64,000 nt of DNA from Microcoleus sp. FACHB-68 (lineage in GTDB: Bacteria; Cyanobacteriota; Cyanobacteriia; Cyanobacteriales; Oscillatoriaceae): assembly GCF_014695715.1 (NCBI RefSeq), contig NZ_JACJOT010000006.1:310001-374000 (forward strand). The letters run 5' to 3'. Position 1 is the first letter of the stretch, and each line of letters begins with the position of its first letter. Made by a program: the position numbers and the translations under genes. Below are positions 63,954-64,000 of this stretch, in pieces. A model generated the notes under the pieces. That model worked only from the letters and a program-made list of their open reading frames with translations, made no database searches and had not been told where the DNA came from.

Positions 63954-64000
63954 TTAGCTGAGGAATTCGCGGGGATCTGTCACGTAGCCGGTGAGTGCGG
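63954..64000 (-). CDS. C-terminal end of a gene cut by the window edge
   Basis: The minus frame reads ALTGYVTDPREFLS followed by TAA at 63956-63954. The terminal peptide and the hairpin following it suggest a genuine gene end. Fifteen codons are too few to identify the protein. Confidence 0.4.
   Translation of the reverse strand, partial: ALTGYVTDPREFLS

Overview
The window looks like a piece of a filamentous or otherwise large-genome cyanobacterial chromosome. It carries a PTOX-type plastoquinol oxidase, Psb32, OpcA, a cyanobacterial-type group I intron in a class II ribonucleotide reductase gene, scattered HIP1 octamers (GCGATCGC), and the intergenic repeat families common in such genomes. 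A second short motif, GCCGGC (often TGCCGGCA), is strikingly frequent in genes and spacers. No rRNA, tRNA, CRISPR array, transposase gene or prophage was seen.

Left part (1-21,400). After the cut PTOX gene come small conserved genes, a cupin gene and a methyltransferase gene, then cobB (B12 corrin amidation). Next is the oxidative pentose phosphate cluster fbp-tal-zwf-opcA, transcribed leftwards. Next is nrdJ (B12-dependent ribonucleotide reductase), whose reading frame is cut by a 326-nt group I intron exactly between the catalytic Cys and Glu codons. Two exported GHL10-type glycosidase-like genes flank a small membrane protein gene.

Middle (21,400-43,500). A 1720-residue sensor kinase begins with an ethylene-receptor-like membrane domain and continues with eight PAS domains, a GAF domain and a kinase core. 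A STAND NTPase and a LOG-family (cytokinin-activating type) gene follow, divergently transcribed across a phased direct repeat. Then come housekeeping genes (serS, rseP, nth, rpsN, aat), a PIN toxin pair, an EEP hydrolase, a DUF3598 protein and a Tat-exported caspase-fold protein lacking the catalytic His/Cys pair.

Right part (43,000-64,000). Several defence or toxin-antitoxin type genes are broken or truncated: BrnT/BrnA, an AbiTii-like gene and a YoeB-like toxin (a Uma2 gene further left is also broken). Among them lie sat, mnmA, a SPOR protein gene, nnr, a DUF433/DUF5615 pair, a TPR protein, lysC, psb32, a DUF2817 peptidase-like gene, gntK, a low-complexity secreted protein and aqpZ.

Recurring themes are (i) short repeats and low-complexity tracts apparently inserted in frame into conserved genes (cobB twice, a GHL10 gene, lysC), (ii) pseudogenes with single clean lesions, and (iii) B12 linkage through cobB and nrdJ. 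All calls come from reading the sequence by eye. No database search or folding program was run.
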